Source: Gilvimarinus xylanilyticus (GTDB lineage Bacteria; Pseudomonadota; Gammaproteobacteria; Pseudomonadales; Cellvibrionaceae). Taken from it: a DNA stretch of 64,000 nt. The notes under the pieces were generated by a model that ran no database searches, was not told the DNA's origin, and saw only the letters and a list, made by a program, of their open reading frames with translations. The stretch lies in NCBI RefSeq assembly GCF_024195295.1, contig NZ_JAMFTH010000006.1:1-64000 (forward strand). The letters are read 5' to 3'. Position 1 is the first letter of the stretch. Every line of letters starts with the position of its first letter. A program made the translations under genes and the position numbers. Shown in pieces: positions 9,246-18,502 of this stretch.

Positions 9246-10466
9246 TCAAAAATATCGTCGCAACTCAAGCTGTACATAATCGTCGTTCCTGATTGTGTAT
9301 AACGGGTCGGTGGCTGGGACATGGTCGAATACTCTTATTTCTGCCTCTAGAGACCAGTAATTGCTCAGCCTGCGGCTCGCCTCGACGGATAGAAACCGAG
9401 TTCCCCAATCCAGATCTACACTGGCCGAGGCCAGCACTTCGGTGCTTTGAAAATCGTTGAGTCGCCAGCGCGCGCCCACCGCCAGATCGTTCTGATAGGA
9501 GGTGGCACGGCGGCCGCGGCGATCATCAAACTGGTATTCCAGCAGCAGGCCCACATCCGCAGCCGAGTCGGCGATACCAAAAATGCTGTATTCAAAGCCA
9601 CCCACCACGGCGGTGTTACGTCCGTCTCCCCGTTGCTTGACGCTGATCGCCTCCAGTTTCCATAACCAGGCGCCGTGGGTTTTTTGTAAATCCAGTCCGC
9701 TTTGCTCGATCAGGGGGTAGTAGGGCGCCAGTACCGGCGCGCGGTTTCCGGGCACGGGTTTTAAAATGGGTTTGCGCGATGTGCCGGAAAAGTGCGACAG
9801 CCCGATATCCCAGCTGCCTAACACCCGGCTCCAGCGCAACGCCAGATCGATGCGCTTTTTCCCTGAACTGGATTGGTAGCTGGCTTTGTCGTGGTCCACC
9901 ACGCGTGCGTCTCGCAAGCGCCCCTCGGGGCCGGGAAAGCTTCGCTCGCGAAATCCCAGCAAGGCGAAAATTTCCACCGTGCCCCACGCTTGTTCTGATA
10001 ACAAACTGAACATCGGTTGGCCGAGTTTTTCCTCGCCATCAATGTCTTCTACCCAGTCGGTTTGATTGATGATGTCCACCAGGTGAACCGTTTCGGTTAC
10101 GCCCCAAAAGACCTGACGAATCCCGGCATAGAGTTCTTTGTCGTCCAGCTCGCGCCACCAATAAAGCTCCGACAAGTCGGCGTGAGATCGCTCGGCGTCG
10201 GCGCTGTCGATTCGGGCAAAAGCCGAGATCACCAGGCGCTGGCGATAATTATCCCAATCGCGGTAGTAATCGAGTTGTGCGGCGACGGAATAGGCGTTGT
10301 CGGCTTGCTCGGCGTAGAGGTTGCTCTGCGTAAACCAGCGCGACTGTAAATCCACCGAGCCGCTAAGCTCACTGGTCTCAGCCGATACCTGCGCCGCGAG
10401 TAGGGTCCATAGTAGCAGCGCCGGAACTGCAGCTCTCAGTTGCGCCTTTAAAGAAACATAAAACAT
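9246..10466 (-). CDS. Outer-membrane beta-barrel protein of MMPL operon
   Basis: Exported protein of about 406 residues. A signal peptide (MFYVSLKAQLRAAVPALLLWTLLAAQVSAE) is followed by alternating beta-strand-like sequence ending in Phe (VQLELRRYF), the usual C terminus of an outer-membrane barrel. It may belong to the DUF1302/alginate-export-like porins found beside MMPL transporters, but I cannot fix the family. ATG 10466 is chosen because the signal peptide starts there and it lies 19 bp after the stop of the LolA-like gene; the longer frame from 10538 overlaps that gene. It is last in the operon peroxiredoxin-MMPL-LolA-like-OMP, suggesting an envelope-spanning export function. Confidence 0.65.
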   Translation of the reverse strand: MFYVSLKAQLRAAVPALLLWTLLAAQVSAETSELSGSVDLQSRWFTQSNLYAEQADNAYSVAAQLDYYRDWDNYRQRLVISAFARIDSADAERSHADLSELYWWRELDDKELYAGIRQVFWGVTETVHLVDIINQTDWVEDIDGEEKLGQPMFSLLSEQAWGTVEIFALLGFRERSFPGPEGRLRDARVVDHDKASYQSSSGKKRIDLALRWSRVLGSWDIGLSHFSGTSRKPILKPVPGNRAPVLAPYYPLIEQSGLDLQKTHGAWLWKLEAISVKQRGDGRNTAVVGGFEYSIFGIADSAADVGLLLEYQFDDRRGRRATSYQNDLAVGARWRLNDFQSTEVLASASVDLDWGTRFLSVEASRRLSNYWSLEAEIRVFDHVPATDPLYTIRNDDYVQLELRRYF

Positions 10467-10485
10467 ATCGTTAAAACAGCGGGCG

Positions 10486-11295
10486 CTACCTGGCCCGTTT
10501 AAGACTGTTTTTATTGAAGTCCCGATCCGAAAAGCCATTTTGAAACTGCCATTGGGTAAAGGTTAGCTCGGTACTTTTGCCGGTTTGGTGGTTAACCATT
10601 TCGAAGGTTTCGGCGCGCCAGTACTGGTCGAGATGCTGGCGATAATTGGACGCGGTCAGAGTTTTTAAATGCTCGCCCTTGCGGTCATAAAAATCAATTT
10701 TCCAGACGCGGTACTCGCTCTTATCAAGCCAAACCTCCTGTCGCGAATAGCCGGACTTGGGATCAACCGGAATGCGTTCAATAACAAAATGATCGCGTGC
10801 GTCAAAGTGCTCATCTCGAAGGTAGCGGTAGGTGTATTTTTCGATTTCCTGTGACGATAAATCTTCAAAGGCAAACTCGCTGCCCATAAAAGGGCCAGAT
10901 TTGTTGCTCGATGAAATTCGCTTTACGCGCTTTAGCGCGGGCAGGTACAGCCACTGATCATCGGGCCCTGTTTTGTGGGTGAATGACAAAAACGCAGTGC
11001 CCTTCACATCGCGAGGGTTGTCAAAAACAATCAGAGTTTTGTCTCCGTCGTTTTGCTGCTCCAGCGTTTTGCTGCGCATGCGCCTTTCGGTTTGTTCGCC
11101 GTGTCGGTTGCGCAGCACCATCGCCATTTGGCTGCTGGTATCGCCAAAGCCGGCATCTCTGCGGTCGGCCTCGCGAGCAATGTTAAGGCCCCTTTTCTGA
11201 GAGGCGTCGCTCGGAGTGTCGGCCAATAGATTCGTCGACGGGGTTATGAAGATAGTGAAACATAGCATTAAGCGTCTAAACGGAGTTGCGTACAT
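10486..11295 (-). CDS. LolA-like outer-membrane lipoprotein-sorting family protein
   Basis: Periplasmic protein of 269 residues with a signal peptide (RRLMLCFTIFITPSTNLLA). It has the hallmarks of the LolA-like family annotated as outer-membrane lipoprotein-sorting protein (PF17131 type): DTSSQMAMVLRN, GTAFLSF, DDQWLYLPALKRVKRISSSNKSGPFMGSEFAFEDLS and EVWLDKSEYRVWKIDFYDRKGE. Such proteins usually sit next to MMPL/RND exporters, as here: its start overlaps the end of the MMPL gene by 20 bp, showing translational coupling. The cargo is unknown; lipid or lipoprotein movement across the periplasm is inferred from the family. Confidence 0.82.
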   Translation of the reverse strand: MYATPFRRLMLCFTIFITPSTNLLADTPSDASQKRGLNIAREADRRDAGFGDTSSQMAMVLRNRHGEQTERRMRSKTLEQQNDGDKTLIVFDNPRDVKGTAFLSFTHKTGPDDQWLYLPALKRVKRISSSNKSGPFMGSEFAFEDLSSQEIEKYTYRYLRDEHFDARDHFVIERIPVDPKSGYSRQEVWLDKSEYRVWKIDFYDRKGEHLKTLTASNYRQHLDQYWRAETFEMVNHQTGKSTELTFTQWQFQNGFSDRDFNKNSLKRAR

Positions 11296-13645
11296 AGTCG
11301 GTGCCCTCGCTATCAGTAGTTGAAAGGGTTAAATGGCTGGGTTGGCGTTCTTTGCAGAGGCTTAACAGGGCGGGTAAAAGAGTGAAAACGGCTACGAGCG
11401 CAAAGGCGATAGTGATGGCGGTCAATACGGCCATCTTGGCATTCATGCCGAAGGAGGATTGGGCCAGCACGGTAAATCCGGCCACCAAAATAATCGATGT
11501 CACTACAATAGCGGCGCCCACAGAGTTAAAGGCGTAGCGAATGGCCGCGTTATTGTCGAGGCCCAGCTCCACACGGGCGCGTTGATACTTGCTGAGAAAG
11601 TGCACGGTGTCATCCACCACAATCCCCAGCGCCATACCCGCCACCATGGAAATGGCGACGTTAATCTCGCCCACCAGACCGCCCCAAACCCCAAAGGCCA
11701 GACCTGCGGGTAGCAAAGTTGGCAGTAGGCTTATGATTCCCAGTCGTAAACTTCGCAGCGCGAGCATGATGAGTGCCGCGATAATGAATACGGCCACCAA
11801 GGTGCCTATCAGCATGTTCTTAATATTGCGTTCGGCAATATAGGCGAACATGATGGCCGGGCCCACGCCGTGAGCTTGCAGCCCCGTTTTTTGTTGCAGC
11901 CATCGAGTCCCCCGCTCGGCGAATTGGCGCAATTGCGCCGAGGGCATATCTTTGAGGGTCACCACAAGCTGGGTCGAAGACTTTTTGACATTGAGCCGGT
12001 TGTTTAAATCCAGCCCGTAGGGCAAGGATAACTCGTACAGCAGCAGGTACTGAGCCGCCAGCTCAGCGTCGTTTGGCAGGCGATAAAAGTTTGGGTTGTC
12101 GGCATGCAAATTTTTATTAAGGCGCTGAAAGGTATCGCTGATGGAGTTGACGTGACGCACCTCCGGTTGTTGGCGCAACCATTGGGTAAAGTCGTGAACC
12201 TTGCGCAGAAACAGCGGATGGCTGACGCCGTTTTCGATGTTTGAATTGAGCGAGTACTGCACCTGATAAATGCCGGAGAAATGCTCATTGATAAAGTCAG
12301 TGTCCTGGCGAAAGGATGTGGACTCATCAAAGTAGGTGACAAAGTTATCGTCTAACTCATTAAGCGGAATCAGCGCTAATAAGCTCGCCGACACCAGTGT
12401 TACAGCCATTAAAACCCCCTTGGGGTGGTGCACGACGACATTCGCGAGGCGGTCGATAGTGCGATCGCCGACGGTTGCGCTTTGGGATTGGCGCGCTCTT
12501 AGCGGCAAGAGAGCAATGAGCGCGGGTAGCAGAGCCGTTGAGTAGACAAACGCGGCCATCACGCCAATGGCGGTAATGTTTCCCAGATCCCGAAAGGGTT
12601 GTGCATCGCTGAAGTTCATCGACAAGAAGCCCACCGCCGTGGTGGCCGATGTGAGAAATACCGGCCCAAGATTGACGCGGATACTCTCGCGCAGCGCTTC
12701 CAATTTACCCAGCCCTCGCCGCATGCCGGCGAGCAAGGTGATCAGAATGTGGATGGAGTCGGCCACGGCCAGGGTCATAATGATCGTGGGCGCCGCTGAC
12801 GAGGGGGGCGTTAATTGAATACCAATATGACCCGCGGCCCCCATGGCTGAGAGTATGGAAAAAACAATAACCGCTGTCGTGGCGAGTGTGGCGGTGACCG
12901 AGCGCAACAGTAAAACGGTAATAAGTAAGATGACGCCATACATCATCGGGATTAGGCTGCTCATGTCGTTCATGGAGGCCTCGAAAAAGGCGTTAAACAA
13001 CATCACCGTGCCCGTAGCCCGCACTTGCACGCCGTATTCGTTCTCAATGTTTTTCATTAATGCCCGAGCGGCGGCGACGGCTTCGGGGCCGGCATTCATG
13101 GATTTGTCGGGCAGCTGGAAGGTGACATTGACACCGACGATGGAGCCATCGGTGTTAACCAGCTTGCCTGCAAGGGCGGGCTCATTCAGGGCGATAGCCT
13201 TGGCCGCATTGCGCTCGGTGGGTGTCATGTCGATGGCGTTTTCCACCAAATCCTGGACCACCAGGCTGTCGCCATCGGCGCGGGTGTGTTGAAAGTTGGT
13301 CACCGAGTCGACGCGCAGAGAATAGGGCAGCTGCCAAGCCTGTTCTGTAAGCTGCTCAACCGCTGCAAGCGTATTGGCGGAAAAGCCCTCGCCCTCGCGG
13401 GGCACCACGGCGAACAGAATATTGTCCACTTTGGTGTAGGTGCGCTGGAGCTGCTCAAACGCTTGGCGCTGGGGGTTATCTTCGCTAAAGAAAACCCGGT
13501 AGTCGTTGTTCATTTGCACAAACCGCCCGCCCGATGCGGCCAGTATTGCCAGCGCGATGGATGCCAGTAGCACCCACCAGCGCCAGCGGATTACCCAATC
13601 GGCATAACGTGCGGCCCAGTGATGGCCGTTATTGTACGTGTGCAT
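11276..13645 (-). CDS. MMPL-family RND transporter
   Basis: Inner-membrane exporter of 789 residues in the MMPL/HpnN-like branch of the RND superfamily. It shows the duplicated layout of one N-terminal membrane helix, a periplasmic loop and a helix bundle, repeated twice. Recognisable segments are the first helix WVLLASIALAILAASGG, the helix-4-like VADSIHILITLLAGMRRGLGKLEALRESI and its repeat ALGIVVDDTVHFLSKYQRARVELGLDNNAAIRYAF, with the Asp residues expected for proton relay. GGGAG is the ribosome site upstream of ATG 13645. It lies 37 bp after the peroxiredoxin stop and overlaps the LolA-like gene. The substrate is unknown; a hydrophobic or lipid-like cargo is likely for the family. Confidence 0.85.
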   Translation of the reverse strand: MHTYNNGHHWAARYADWVIRWRWWVLLASIALAILAASGGRFVQMNNDYRVFFSEDNPQRQAFEQLQRTYTKVDNILFAVVPREGEGFSANTLAAVEQLTEQAWQLPYSLRVDSVTNFQHTRADGDSLVVQDLVENAIDMTPTERNAAKAIALNEPALAGKLVNTDGSIVGVNVTFQLPDKSMNAGPEAVAAARALMKNIENEYGVQVRATGTVMLFNAFFEASMNDMSSLIPMMYGVILLITVLLLRSVTATLATTAVIVFSILSAMGAAGHIGIQLTPPSSAAPTIIMTLAVADSIHILITLLAGMRRGLGKLEALRESIRVNLGPVFLTSATTAVGFLSMNFSDAQPFRDLGNITAIGVMAAFVYSTALLPALIALLPLRARQSQSATVGDRTIDRLANVVVHHPKGVLMAVTLVSASLLALIPLNELDDNFVTYFDESTSFRQDTDFINEHFSGIYQVQYSLNSNIENGVSHPLFLRKVHDFTQWLRQQPEVRHVNSISDTFQRLNKNLHADNPNFYRLPNDAELAAQYLLLYELSLPYGLDLNNRLNVKKSSTQLVVTLKDMPSAQLRQFAERGTRWLQQKTGLQAHGVGPAIMFAYIAERNIKNMLIGTLVAVFIIAALIMLALRSLRLGIISLLPTLLPAGLAFGVWGGLVGEINVAISMVAGMALGIVVDDTVHFLSKYQRARVELGLDNNAAIRYAFNSVGAAIVVTSIILVAGFTVLAQSSFGMNAKMAVLTAITIAFALVAVFTLLPALLSLCKERQPSHLTLSTTDSEGTDYVRNSV

Positions 13646-13682
13646 GGTGTTGTCTCCCTGTCTTTACGTCGCTTCCCGGTGC

Positions 13683-14213
13683 TTAATGGGTTCCGCGAAT
13701 GGGGTAGTGATTGTCGGGATTGAGGATGAATTTAAGCCCCATCAGGATGGAGGCGGGCTCTGGGCGAGAAAAAGGCACGTTGGCAATATCAACCACAAAG
13801 AGTTCGCCTTTGCGGTTAATGGCAAACAGGGCGGGCTCGGCAAAGGGGTGATCTGTTTCGGTATTGGCCAGTGGGGTGGAAATATAGAGCCCGAGCCGTC
13901 TCATTTGGGCGACGCTCAAGCCGTAGCCTACCTCAAAATCCGGCGCCACCGACTTCATCTGCTCGCGCGCTTGCACGGCGCTGTCGGCCGAGACCGCGAC
14001 CACATCCACACCCAGCGTCCGGAACTCCGGCAGCTGATGGTTCAGTTTTTTCAAGTGGTTGGTGCACAGAGGGCAGTGCTTGCCTCGATAGATAACGATC
14101 AGTCGCCACTGATATCCCTCGGGCGGCCGCGAGAGGTCCAGCTCTCCGCCTTCGAGTTTAGGCGTGGTAACGGCGGGGATTGTCTCGCCGGGCGTCAGTT
14201 TGGTGGAAGTCAT
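13683..14213 (-). CDS. Peroxiredoxin-like (AhpC/TSA) protein
   Basis: Thioredoxin-fold protein of 176 residues. It has the peroxiredoxin-like pattern IVIYRGKHCPLCTNHLKKLNHQL with a CPLC pair near residue 50, followed by LGVDVVAVSADSAVQAREQMK and the FAEPALFAINRKGELFVVDIAN segment. A thiol-dependent peroxide-reducing or redox role in the cytoplasm is inferred. ATG 14213 is preferred since GGAG lies about 6 bases upstream; the open frame extends to 14306 without a ribosome site. It is the first gene of the leftward operon with the MMPL exporter and faces a divergent TetR regulator, its most likely repressor. Confidence 0.78.
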   Translation of the reverse strand: MTSTKLTPGETIPAVTTPKLEGGELDLSRPPEGYQWRLIVIYRGKHCPLCTNHLKKLNHQLPEFRTLGVDVVAVSADSAVQAREQMKSVAPDFEVGYGLSVAQMRRLGLYISTPLANTETDHPFAEPALFAINRKGELFVVDIANVPFSRPEPASILMGLKFILNPDNHYPIRGTH

Positions 14214-14402
14214 ATCGTCTCCATTTCTCGATAGTGTTTTGTAGTGATCGTTATTAAAGTCTATTTCCGAGGTGTGGGTCAAGGGGTTTTGTTGTGATCG
14301 ATACAAAACATTGGTTGGGGTGACGGGTACGCGATATGGAAAAGATGTAACGGGGATAGGGTGGTCGGGTAGTCTTCGTGTTAAACTGCTAGAGTTTCAT
14401 AG

Positions 14403-14419
14403 CGTTTAATATGTAAACG
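14403..14419. promoter_or_regulatory. Palindromic site upstream of TetR gene
   Basis: Perfect inverted repeat CGTTTA-N5-TAAACG in the divergent intergenic region, 31 bp before the TetR ATG. A candidate TetR operator controlling both directions; binding is inferred. Confidence 0.4.
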
Positions 14420-14449
14420 GCTACGGACTTCTAAGAGGCACTGGTGCAA

Positions 14450-15076
14450 ATGACGAAGAAAAAAACCGGCAGACCGCTGTCTTTCGATAGAGGCGAAGCT
14501 TTGTTGGCCTCAATGCATGTGTTTTGGGCTAAGGGCTATGAAGGGGCGTCAATTAAAGATCTTACGTCCGCCATGGGTATTAATAGCCCCAGTCTGTATG
14601 CGGCGTTTGGCGATAAGCACCAGTTGTATTTGCAAGCTATCGACCACTACGCATCCAACGACGCCTGCGCACCGCTGGTAGCGTTTGAGACCGAGCCGGA
14701 TATTGTTCAGGCTGTGCGCTCGTTTTTACTGGCGGTCATCGATTATAGCGTCGGCAACTCCAGTGGTGTGCGCGGCTGTTTTTTGAGTTCGTGCGTGTCC
14801 ACCAGTGCGGGCGAGGTCGAGGGCGCACAGGAGCGGTTGCACAGTGCGATCGCGGAAACTGACGCGCGTATCGCGAGAAGGTTTGAGCTAGAAAAGGCGC
14901 GCGGGGCCTTGCCCGAGAGCTTCCCCTCGTTTGAGCGTGCCCAGTTGATGCTGGATCTGCGCCAGGGTTATGTGTTCCGTTGCCGCGCCGGGCAAGATGC
15001 TGACAGCATGCGGGCTGATATTGAGTTCAGAGTTAATATGGTACTGGCTCCGCCCCTTACGGTTTCGCCCGATTAA
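14450..15076 (+). CDS. TetR/AcrR-family transcriptional regulator
   Basis: DNA-binding regulator of about 208 residues. The N-terminal helix-turn-helix is typical (GRPLSFDRGEALLASMHVFWAKGYEGASIKDLTSAMGINSPSLYAAFGDKHQLYLQAI, residues 6-63), and the C-terminal ligand domain is of the YxaF/AcuR-like type (RGCFLSSCVSTSA). Starts at GTG 14444 or ATG 14450 are both possible; AGAGG at 14434-14438 favours the GTG slightly. It is divergent from the peroxiredoxin-MMPL operon, which it probably represses until a toxic ligand binds. Family-level confidence is high; the target is inferred from position. Confidence 0.85.
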   Translation: MTKKKTGRPLSFDRGEALLASMHVFWAKGYEGASIKDLTSAMGINSPSLYAAFGDKHQLYLQAIDHYASNDACAPLVAFETEPDIVQAVRSFLLAVIDYSVGNSSGVRGCFLSSCVSTSAGEVEGAQERLHSAIAETDARIARRFELEKARGALPESFPSFERAQLMLDLRQGYVFRCRAGQDADSMRADIEFRVNMVLAPPLTVSPD

Positions 15077-15256
15077 GAGTGTGTCGTTTCGGGGGCGATG
15101 GTGATCGTTTGCCGGGGAGCCTGTCGCCATCTTGGCTCGTTGAAATCGTGGCATATCGCTGAACGTTTGGTGTACAATCGCGGCCTTCTTTTTTTAACCT
15201 ATCCCCTTTCAACAATCCGGTAGTGCCAGCGCTGCCCGTTAGTGTAGGAATTGTCC

Positions 15257-16519
15257 ATGTTTGATAAAAGCCAAACAATCGCCTCGTTTGACCCCGAAAT
15301 CTGGGACTCTATCGAGAACGAAAGCCGTCGTCAGGAAGAGCACATCGAGCTGATTGCCTCTGAAAACTACACCAGCCCGCTGGTAATGGCGGCCCAAGGC
15401 ACCAAACTGACCAACAAATACGCCGAAGGTTATCCGGGTAAGCGCTACTACGGTGGCTGCGAGTACGTCGACAAAAGCGAGCAGTTGGCCATCGAGCGCG
15501 CCTGCGAATTGTTTGGCGCCGATTACGCCAATGTCCAGCCGCACTCGGGTTCACAGGCCAACGGTGCGGTATACCAGGCGCTGTGTAAGCCGGGCGACAC
15601 CATTTTGGGTATGAGCCTGGACGCCGGTGGTCACCTGACTCACGGTGCCAAGCCTAATTTCTCGGGCAAGACCTACAACGCGGTGCAATATGGCTTGAAC
15701 CCGGACACAGGTCTGGTGGATATGGAAGAGGTAGAGCGCCTGGCCGTGGAGCACAAACCCACCATGATCGTGGCTGGTTTTTCGGCTTACTCGCAGGTGT
15801 TGGATTGGGCCAAGTTCCGCGAAATCGCCGACAAAGTTGGCGCTTACTTACTGGTTGATATGGCCCATGTGGCCGGTTTAGTGGCAGCGGGCGTATACCC
15901 CAGCCCCATCCCCCACGCTCACGTGGTGACCTCAACCACCCACAAAACTCTGCGTGGGCCCCGTGGCGGTATCATCCTGGCCAAAGCCAACGAAGAGATT
16001 GAGAAAAAGCTCAACTCGGCGGTATTCCCCGGCGGTCAGGGCGGCCCTTTAATGCACGTAATCGCCGCCAAGGCCATCAGCTTTAAAGAAGCCATGAGCG
16101 ATGATTACAAAACCTACCAACAGCAGGTGGTTAAAAATGCTAAGGCGATGGCCAAGGTGTTTCTGGAGCGCGGCCTGGATGTGGTCTCCGGCGGTACCGA
16201 AAACCACCTGATGCTGGTAAGCCTGATCGGTAAAGAGTACTCGGGTAAAGACGCCGATGCCGCGCTGGGCGAGGCCAACATCACCGTAAACAAAAACGCG
16301 GTACCCAACGACCCACGCTCACCGTTTGTTACCAGTGGCCTGCGCGTAGGCACCCCGGCCATCACCACCCGCGGCTTTGGCGAAAGCGAATGTACCGATC
16401 TGGCCCACTGGATGTGCGACGTACTCGACGGCCTGGAAAAAGGCAATGCCGAAGAGGCCATCGCCAGCGTGAAGCAGAAAGTGTTGGATGTGTGCGCGAA
16501 GTTTCCGGTTTATGGTTAA
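15257..16519 (+). CDS. glyA: Serine hydroxymethyltransferase
   Basis: PLP enzyme of 420 residues, full length, interconverting serine and glycine while loading tetrahydrofolate with one-carbon units in the cytoplasm. Diagnostic segments: [47 protein letters not shown], and the PLP-lysine motif [14 protein letters not shown] near residue 230. ATG 15257 has AGGAA at 15246-15250; the in-frame TTG at 15251 is less likely. TACAAT at 15172-15177 may be its -10 box. A heptamer repeat and a terminator follow the gene. Confidence 0.98.
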   Translation: MFDKSQTIASFDPEIWDSIENESRRQEEHIELIASENYTSPLVMAAQGTKLTNKYAEGYPGKRYYGGCEYVDKSEQLAIERACELFGADYANVQPHSGSQANGAVYQALCKPGDTILGMSLDAGGHLTHGAKPNFSGKTYNAVQYGLNPDTGLVDMEEVERLAVEHKPTMIVAGFSAYSQVLDWAKFREIADKVGAYLLVDMAHVAGLVAAGVYPSPIPHAHVVTSTTHKTLRGPRGGIILAKANEEIEKKLNSAVFPGGQGGPLMHVIAAKAISFKEAMSDDYKTYQQQVVKNAKAMAKVFLERGLDVVSGGTENHLMLVSLIGKEYSGKDADAALGEANITVNKNAVPNDPRSPFVTSGLRVGTPAITTRGFGESECTDLAHWMCDVLDGLEKGNAEEAIASVKQKVLDVCAKFPVYG

Positions 16520-16530
16520 TGGGCGCTGCG

Positions 16531-16594
16531 CGCGTCTGAGGTCGGATGTCTGACGTCAGACGCGCTGAACGCGGATTGCATAACGCGGGACGTT
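16531..16594 (+). repeat. Degenerate heptamer repeat after glyA
   Basis: About nine 7-bp units of the form GAYGTCN/GAACGCN (for example GATGTCT, GACGTCA, GACGCGC, TGAACGC, ATAACGC, GGGACGT) run from just after the glyA stop to the terminator. Plus-strand orientation matches glyA transcription. Confidence 0.7.
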
Positions 16595-16599
16595 CAAAG

Positions 16600-16629
16600 G
16601 GTGGCTCTATTATCGAGCCGCCTTTTTTT
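16600..16629 (+). terminator. Intrinsic terminator of glyA
   Basis: Stem GGTGGCTC / GAGCCGCC with a 7-base loop followed by seven T residues. Confidence 0.88.
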
Positions 16630-16696
16630 ATTTGGGCCGCCCATAAAATCATGCCGAAACTCGTTTTATCAAGGATAGGGGCAGTATTACCATCTT

Positions 16697-16759
16697 GTTC
16701 CGCGTTCCGCGTTCCGCGTTCCGCGTTCCGCGTCAGACATCCGACCCCAGACGTCCGAC
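16697..16759 (-). repeat. Heptamer array (GTTCCGC)5 plus degenerate units
   Basis: Five perfect copies of GTTCCGC (16697-16731), then GTCAGAC, ATCCGAC, CCCAGAC and GTCCGAC in exact 7-bp register. On the minus strand the unit is GCGGAAC, the same family as the other arrays. With the 16531 repeat it forms an inverted pair around the glyA terminator. Confidence 0.92.
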
Positions 16760-16784
16760 AGTTTTTTTTGCCCAAAATTTAACC

Positions 16785-16813
16785 TTGCTTTCCTCCCCCA
16801 AACTCCCTAGAAT
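16785..16813 (+). promoter_or_regulatory. Sigma70 promoter of rpsF operon
   Basis: TTGCTT, a 17-bp spacer and TAGAAT. The start would fall near 16820, giving a leader of about 105 nt before rpsF. The leader contains paired GGC/GCC stretches and a CCG that could form an S6:S18-binding element; that part is speculative. Confidence 0.65.
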
Positions 16814-16925
16814 ACCGCGCCCCTGTACCCTCTGGGTGCGGGTAGTAACCGGCTAAGCCCTGTGCTCGGCCACTCCTTGTCTTACCGGCAATGGCTGGAA
16901 GACTTTAATCCGTAAGGAGCGATTA

Positions 16926-17375
16926 ATGCGTCATTACGAAATCGTATTTATGGTCCACCCGGACCAAAGCGAACAAGTGCCCGGTATGATCGAGCGCTAC
17001 ACCGCTACCGTTACCAACGGTGGTGGCCAGGTTCACCGCCTGGAAGATTGGGGTCGCCGTCAACTGGCTTACTCCATCAACAAAATCCATAAAGCACACT
17101 ATGTTCTGATGAACGTTGAGTGTAGCGACGAAGCGCTCGAAGAGCTGACCACCAACTTCCGCTACAACGATGCCGTGCTGCGTAACATGGTTATCCGCAC
17201 TGACGAGGCTGTTACCGAAGAGTCTCCGATTGCCAAGGCTGACAAAGAGAGCCGCGAGCGCAAGCAACCGCGCGCCCCACGTCGTGAAGAGTCTGAAAAG
17301 CCTGCCGAAAAGTCTGAAGAGAAATCAGAAGACAAAGCAGAAGAACAGACTACCACCGAGAAAGAGGGAGAATAA
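16926..17375 (+). CDS. rpsF: 30S ribosomal protein bS6
   Basis: Small-subunit ribosomal protein of 149 residues. The first 100 residues are the bS6 fold ([70 protein letters not shown]). The tail is an unusually long acidic and lysine-rich extension (residues 105-149: [20 protein letters not shown]). AAGGAG at 16914-16919 precedes the ATG. First gene of the conserved operon rpsF-rpsR-membrane protein-rplI, with rpsR starting 3 bp after the stop. Confidence 0.98.
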   Translation: MRHYEIVFMVHPDQSEQVPGMIERYTATVTNGGGQVHRLEDWGRRQLAYSINKIHKAHYVLMNVECSDEALEELTTNFRYNDAVLRNMVIRTDEAVTEESPIAKADKESRERKQPRAPRREESEKPAEKSEEKSEDKAEEQTTTEKEGE

Positions 17376-17378
17376 TCC

Positions 17379-17606
17379 ATGGCTCGTTTTTTCCGTCGCC
17401 GCAAGTTCTGCCGTTTCACTGCTGAAGGTGTAAAACAGATCGACTACAAAGATCTGGAAACACTGAAAGCCTACATCACTGAAACCGGTAAAATCGTACC
17501 CAGCCGTATCACGGGTACTAAAGCCAAGTACCAGCGTCAGCTGTCCACTGCTGTTAAGCGTGCACGCTACCTGGCACTGCTGCCGTACACCGACAGCCAC
17601 GAGTAA
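17379..17606 (+). CDS. rpsR: 30S ribosomal protein bS18
   Basis: Small basic ribosomal protein of 75 residues, full length, with the bS18 signatures [22 protein letters not shown] and [40 protein letters not shown]. It binds next to bS6 in the 30S platform. Its start is 3 bp after the rpsF stop, and GGGAG at the end of rpsF serves as its ribosome site. The next gene, a membrane protein, begins 11 bp after the stop. Confidence 0.99.
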   Translation: MARFFRRRKFCRFTAEGVKQIDYKDLETLKAYITETGKIVPSRITGTKAKYQRQLSTAVKRARYLALLPYTDSHE

Positions 17607-17617
17607 GACTAACAGTT

Positions 17618-18466
17618 GTGCGCGCGCTGGCTGAATTTATTATGCGTGGCCGCGCTCAGGCTGCAGCGGTTGCCCTGTTAGGGCACTGGATTCCTCTACT
17701 GAGTCCGGCCACTGTTGCCCTGGTAACGCTTAGGCGGGGCCTGGCCGATGGGGCCATGGTTTTAGCCTGGGCAATGTTGCCCGCGATAGTGCTGGTCGCT
17801 ATGGGGCAACACAACGCCGCACTGGCCATTATTGGCGCCGTCAGTATCTTTTTGACGGCAGGCATATTGCGCCGCAGTGCATCATGGCAGCACACCTTAA
17901 TGGGGTTGGTAGCATTAAATACCCTGGGTGCGCTGTTGCTGGGAGCTGCTTTACCGCAGCTGGTCAGCGCCGCTGTCGACGGCATTGGTGAGATTTTAAA
18001 AGCCATTGTCGCCGAGGCCGAGCAGCCCATATCGCTGCCCGAGCCCAATGCCACCATGGTGTTGGGTTTATTGGCCGCCATGACCACCTTAAGTGGTGCA
18101 CTGGGGCTGGTGTTAGGGCGCTGGTGGCAGGCGCTGCTGTACAACCCGGGCGGTTTCGCAGCCGAGTTTCGCGCTTTGCGCTTAGGCCCGGTGGCAGCGT
18201 TGGTGAGCTTGGGAGCAGCGCTTTACTGCTACCTGCAGCCGGCCACTATGGCGGTCTGGGCGTTGGTGTTTGCGCAGCCCTTGTTGTTCGCTGGTATTGC
18301 CTTGGTGCATTCGCTGGTGGCAAAGAAAGGCATGGGCGTGCAGTGGTTGGTGTTGTTTTACTCGGCGCTGATATTGTTGCAGCCGTTTAAGATTCTGTTA
18401 GTGATCGTCGCCTTTGGCGACACGTGGTTGGATATTCGCGGACGCATTAAGCCCAAACAGGTTTAA
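17618..18466 (+). CDS. Multi-pass membrane protein between rpsR and rplI
   Basis: Integral inner-membrane protein of 282 residues with about seven or eight hydrophobic segments (for example GAMVLAWAMLPAIVLVAMG, LAIIGAVSIFLTAGIL, LGLLAAMTTLSGALGLVLG, FYSALILLQPFKILLVIVAFG). A membrane gene at this exact place between rpsR and rplI is conserved in Pseudomonas and relatives, where it has no assigned function. GTG 17618 is the likely start. The long predicted turn after residue 120 (AVDGIGEILKAIVAEAEQPISLP) should face the periplasm or cytoplasm. No functional motif was recognised. Confidence 0.75.
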   Translation: MRALAEFIMRGRAQAAAVALLGHWIPLLSPATVALVTLRRGLADGAMVLAWAMLPAIVLVAMGQHNAALAIIGAVSIFLTAGILRRSASWQHTLMGLVALNTLGALLLGAALPQLVSAAVDGIGEILKAIVAEAEQPISLPEPNATMVLGLLAAMTTLSGALGLVLGRWWQALLYNPGGFAAEFRALRLGPVAALVSLGAALYCYLQPATMAVWALVFAQPLLFAGIALVHSLVAKKGMGVQWLVLFYSALILLQPFKILLVIVAFGDTWLDIRGRIKPKQV

Positions 18467-18502
18467 TCCCGCAGGCAAAATTGAAACTAGAGGGTTAACG
18501 AG

